64,000 bases of DNA. It comes from Gonapodya prolifera JEL478. Its lineage: Eukaryota > Monoblepharomycota > Monoblepharidomycetes > Monoblepharidales > Gonapodyaceae. Of this stretch, positions 60,637 to 64,000 are shown piece by piece. A program made the position numbers and the translations under genes. The stretch spans positions 1-64,000 of the forward strand of contig KQ965741.1 in the NCBI GenBank assembly GCA_001574975.1. Direction: 5' to 3'. Each line of letters begins with the position of its first letter. Within the stretch, counting starts at the first letter, position 1. The notes under the pieces were generated by a model, which did no database searches, was not told where the DNA came from, and was given only the letters and a program-made list of their open reading frames with translations.

Positions 60637-62446
60637 ATGACTCGAAAACTCCACACCGCGGTGGTCGCAACATTATCAGCGGCCCTCCTTGCCCTCATCG
60701 CGCCATCACCCGTCTTGGCTGGTCGCTTTTGCGCGACTGCTGACCCCACGCTTTGCGTCCAGGCGCAGGACGCCGGAAATGGAGTCGCTCGGATAACGAT
60801 CACCTGGCCGCGTGCCAGTTTTGGGTGAGCTTGAGCAGACAGGTTTTTCCTACGTCTCCCTGTCCAGAAGCTTCACCATACCTTTTTGTCTTTCAAGATG
60901 GGTAGCGTTCGGTATTAGCCCCCAAAACCAAATGCCAGGCACAGACATCTTCGCTGTCTGGCCTTCCGGATCGTCTTTCATTGTGTCGGATCGCATGGCA
61001 TCTGCCAGAGTTCTTCCCCCACCCGATGCCTCCCAAGACCTCACCATTGGCCCTGGCAGCTCTGCAATGGCAGGAAACTACACCATTGAGATTCTCAGGA
61101 ACTTTGTCACGGGAGATGCCAGCGACCACCCTCTGGTCACGGGAACGCAATCTTACGCTATGTGAGTGAAGACCCCGCGATAATCACCATTGGAGGGTTT
61201 GTCTCATCTGGCCTCCCGCTCCGCTCCCCTGGAAAGTGCCTACAACCTGGGTACCAGTCCTGGCACCTCTGCATCGTCCACCCTCACCGTCCACGATAAC
61301 GCGGAAATTCACACTGCCAACCTGATCGACTTCACTCCGTCGTCCGCGTCTGCACCTGCAGCATCCAGCACCGCAAGCGCCGGCGCGTCGGCCACAGTCA
61401 CTCCATCGACTGGGTGAGTGCGAGGTTGTGGAGCCGTTCTGAAGTTTCAGCAACTCACTGTTTGGATTCACAATGAATGTAGCGCCGGAACTCCCAGCAC
61501 TGGAAGCGGCGCAGGCAGCACTACCACTGGCAACACCAACACTGGAACTGGCAGCAGCGCTGGAAGTGCCGCGCAATCACCCGAATCTCAGGACCCGTTC
61601 AACGCGTACTTGAAGGCACACGGAGTGCTCATGTTTATCGCTTGGGCAGTACGTTTCGATCAACAGGTCCTTTTTTGGCTCTCTTCTGACTTGCTGCTCC
61701 ATCAATTCCAGTTTGTTGCTCCTACATCCGCCGCTCTCGCCTTCTACGCTCGTGGAAAGCCTTACTTCCAGCTGCACTGGTACATGATGTACCTCGCCGC
61801 CGCCCTTTGCTTGATTTCTTTCGCGCTGGTCGTGTACTGGCAGCAGATGAGCAGTGGGAGCTCAGCGCACTTCGTGACAACAAGGCACCACACCATCACG
61901 GGTTTGGTCATCGTTATTGTAAGTCTCCCTCCCTTCGACTTGCTACGACCTGCCTTTATTAATTCAAGTTGGCTGGCATTCACAGTTGACGGTTGTGCAA
62001 GTAGTACTGGGCTTCGTTAACCACGCTATTGGATATGAAGGCGCCAGACCCATCCGTAACTGGATTCATATTTACCTGGGGGTGAGTTGAAGCACTGGCT
62101 ACGTCTGGGCCACGTCAAAGTATTAATGATTGATTCAACCAACTTGCGTACTTATAGCGAGGTCTCTTCCTTCTGGCCATTTGCGTGAGTGTTACAACTC
62201 GCGTCCACCATTCTGATTGTCGCTAACGAGCTTTTTCTTATCTTGTAGAATGTTGCCATCGGTCTCAACACCTACCTGTTCTTCTACAGCCTCTCGCGAA
62301 TACTCCTGTGGATCTACGTCGCCGGAGTGTGCGCCTACGTCGTCGCACTATACGGTGCTGGCTGGGCAGTCCTTGGTGGTCATCGCGCCGAATGGCATGA
62401 GACGCGATTCGGAAATGGAACTGTCGAGGAGGAAGAGGCGAAATAA
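60637..62446 (+). CDS. DOMON-cytochrome b561 transmembrane reductase
   Basis: The ATG at 60637 gives a signal peptide (MTRKLHTAVVATLSAALLAL). The DOMON haem-binding domain follows (RASFGWVAFGIS across the first intron, then NQMPGTDIFAVWPSG and ASDHPLVTGTQSYA). A Ser/Thr/Gly-rich linker (61380-61580) leads to five to six b561 helices with the haem histidines LKAHGVLMFIAW, FQLHWYMMY, RHHTITGL and VNHAIGYE. The C-terminus is acidic (EEEEAK). At least eight exons are used, including a 27-nt exon (62158-62184) encoding RGLFLLAIC. The family moves electrons across a membrane and reduces ferric iron or other acceptors outside the cell. It resembles fungal CDH-like DOMON/b561 proteins; the acceptor is unknown. 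Confidence 0.9.
62158..62184 (+). other. 27-nt microexon in the b561 domain
   Basis: The acceptor CTTATAG precedes it and the donor GTGAGT follows. The exon encodes RGLFLLAIC in phase 0 and is joined to NVAIGLNTYLFF. It lies inside a TM helix. Confidence 0.75.
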
Positions 62447-62654
62447 TTGGTTGCATGTAACATCATGTATTATGTCTGTTCATCTTGGATTTTGTTGGGA
62501 GATCTTAGACTTGTCATGCTTGTCAAAGTAAATTTTATATTTCAAAACTGTTTTTATGCGAGAGAAGAAGGTACACGATTGCCTGTTCTGAGCTAGCTAT
62601 ACTCTTTCAAGCAGGTACATGGGCAAGAACCCAAGTGGACGTTATCTCAAAGGC

Positions 62655-63309
62655 TTAGCAAATTCTAATTGACGAAAGCATCTCTTTCGTGAGCCAACCC
62701 ACATTTCCACATGATGGGCACACGTGAATTCGGTCCATGCATGACGGCATCCAACATGGGAGCCAAAAGAAGGCCAAGCCACAAACCAAAGCGTGACGGA
62801 GCACATGTAAGCCAGAAAACCTGTGGAGACCGGGATTGTCACAGAGTCCATGTGGCACGCTGCATGGGAACGTCATACGCAACCAGCCTTTTTCCGGACC
62901 ACCGTCTGTACCCATTCTCTATCGAAGGGACAGTACATTGTCAGTGAGCTAGTAGCGGGATTGATGAGCTCTCTTGTATGCTCGGGCGGGGCAAAGAGAG
63001 AAAGAACCTTTGGAGGGAACCACAACCCAATCACTTGGAATCACGTACTGGACAGGCCTAGCCTCGCCCCCGATTGTCCGGTACACTGCAGGAGCTGTCC
63101 AGGTGCCAGAGCCGCAGGAGGGATAATAGAGACGTTCGATGTTGATGGCCGTTGAGTACCTCGACTGGAAAACGTCATCATTAAGGCCCTGCTTGAAGGG
63201 ATGACGGCACACTCAACACTCACTAGACCTCTCTGTACGCAGGGGTTGGTTTGTCCGGATAGCTGCCACCATTTATCGCATCACCGGATGTTCCAGGGAC
63301 GGTGGTCAT
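62655..63309 (-). CDS. LITAF-like membrane zinc-ribbon protein, frame break in 3' half
   Basis: The ATG at 63309 opens exon 1 (to 63229, ending PDKPTPAYRE). Exon 2 (63188-63049) and exon 3 (62948-62884) join in phase and lead to YCPFDREWVQTVVRKKAG, the first half of a LITAF domain. The expected second cysteine of CPxC is an aspartate. The 3' part has the hydrophobic segment (FLAYMCSVTLWFVAW) in one frame. The conserved end is in another frame: CWMPSCMDRIHVCPSCGNVG. Splicing from exon 3 gives only the first of these, so a one-base shift or an unseen intron is needed near 62771-62785. LITAF proteins sit on endosomal membranes, the zinc ribbon closing around a membrane-inserted hairpin. This could be a pseudogene, a sequencing error or unusual splicing. 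Confidence 0.6.
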
Positions 63310-63425
63310 TTGGAGGGCGGGAAGTTGGTGTCACCCCTGACCAAATGCTACTTGTTGGAAAAGGCAATCAATAATTGTTGACTTTGCTACACTTTTAAAT
63401 TTACAAGTGCCAAGCATCAACAGTG

Positions 63426-64000
63426 CTACCACATCCCGTGTGTATAATCTCGCTCATTTTCCCCAACGTATATTACACCCTCTGCGAGCCGTTCACCTTC
63501 ACCCAGCCCCTGAATTCGGTCATTTTCAAGATGTTTGAGGTAATGCGTATTCGCATTGTCCTTACGAGAGAAGCGAGAGGAGCAGCCTATGTGGTTGTTC
63601 GATTACTCAGTCGATTTTTTCACAGAAGGGAGGGGCACTGACTTACCTGGATATCCGCAAGCAAACGGTTTCTCTCCGGTATGAGAGCGCATATGACGAG
63701 CCAGGTGTGTCCTGTGGGAAAGGGTTTGTGAGCTGATACATGAAGGAACCATCACAAGAAGAGCTCACGAGGAAATGAAATTTGAGTGTCCGCAGGTCGG
63801 GCAAATGTGTTTTCCAGTGCGTCGTCTTTTCTTGGTCATGGAACCCTTGTTATCGCTGTGACTTCCCGAATGTATATTTAGGCCGACCCTTTCTGAATTG
63901 CGGTTGCTCAAATTCATTTGCGGTTCAGTGTTTAGAATTGGTGGAGTAGCTTGAGGGGCCAAGGTACTGTACATTTGCTGCCCTCCCCGGGATGGCAGTG
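63426..64000 (-). CDS. C2H2 zinc-finger protein, 5' end beyond window
   Basis: Three exons are visible: from the window edge to 63769, 63711-63647 and 63586-63426. The first has an ATG at 63974 (MYSTLAPQATPPILNTEP), but the frame is open to the edge, so the true start may lie outside. A basic stretch (KKRRRTGK) leads into finger 1: CPTC...HMRSH, with one residue more than usual in the loop, then the linker TGEKPF. Finger 2 has C-x4-C spacing (CGYPGCSSRF) and ends HYLKH. The protein ends at 63426 with DYTHGMW. Two adjacent fingers near the C-terminus are typical of fungal DNA-binding regulators. The target is unknown. Confidence 0.8.

Overview
The window is eukaryotic nuclear DNA from a compact, intron-rich fungal genome. 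About 22 protein genes sit on both strands with short intergenic gaps, canonical GT-AG introns mostly of 50-150 bp, and no bacterial operon structure. A disintegrin-metalloprotease (ADAM), a DOMON-cytochrome b561 reductase, a p31comet-like HORMA protein and many introns per gene together suggest an early-diverging fungus such as a chytrid. That placement is an inference, not a demonstrated identity.

Left third (1-25 kb): a possible F-box fragment at the edge; an SR-type splicing factor (minus); a MITE; a p31comet/MAD2L1BP-like gene (minus); the 3'-end-processing factor MPE1/RBBP6 (minus); a Pro/Ser-rich coiled-coil protein (minus); a seven-TM protein (minus) diverging from a small Ser-rich protein (plus); a double Gfa/CENP-V-domain protein (minus) diverging from an alpha/beta hydrolase (plus); the nuclear import receptor MTR10/transportin-3 (minus); a second MITE copy in inverted orientation; an unresolved coding-like stretch; and a single-pass membrane protein (plus).

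Middle (25-54.5 kb): a giant bridge-like lipid-transfer protein of the Csf1/BLTP1 family (minus, 11.5 kb) diverging from an ADAM protease (plus); CCZ1, a Rab7-GEF subunit (plus); the spliceosomal helicase BRR2 (plus); an ATP-grasp D-Ala-D-Ala-ligase-like enzyme (minus); and a SAM methyltransferase (minus).

Right part (54.5-64 kb): an unfamiliar 825-residue membrane protein built from eight tandem helical repeats (minus); a gene-poor stretch of about 2 kb; a DOMON-cytochrome b561 protein (plus); a LITAF-like gene with an apparent reading-frame break (minus); and a C2H2 zinc-finger protein running off the right edge (minus).

Most genes are unlinked housekeeping functions: splicing (SR factor, BRR2), mRNA 3' processing (MPE1), SR-protein import (MTR10), vacuolar trafficking (CCZ1) and lipid transfer (Csf1). 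MTR10/transportin-3 is the known import receptor for SR proteins, so its closeness to an SR gene is functionally neat but probably coincidental. The most novel items are the eight-repeat membrane protein, the 211-bp MITE pair, and the 16-27-nt microexons encoding essential motifs in the SR factor, the ADAM protease and the b561 protein.
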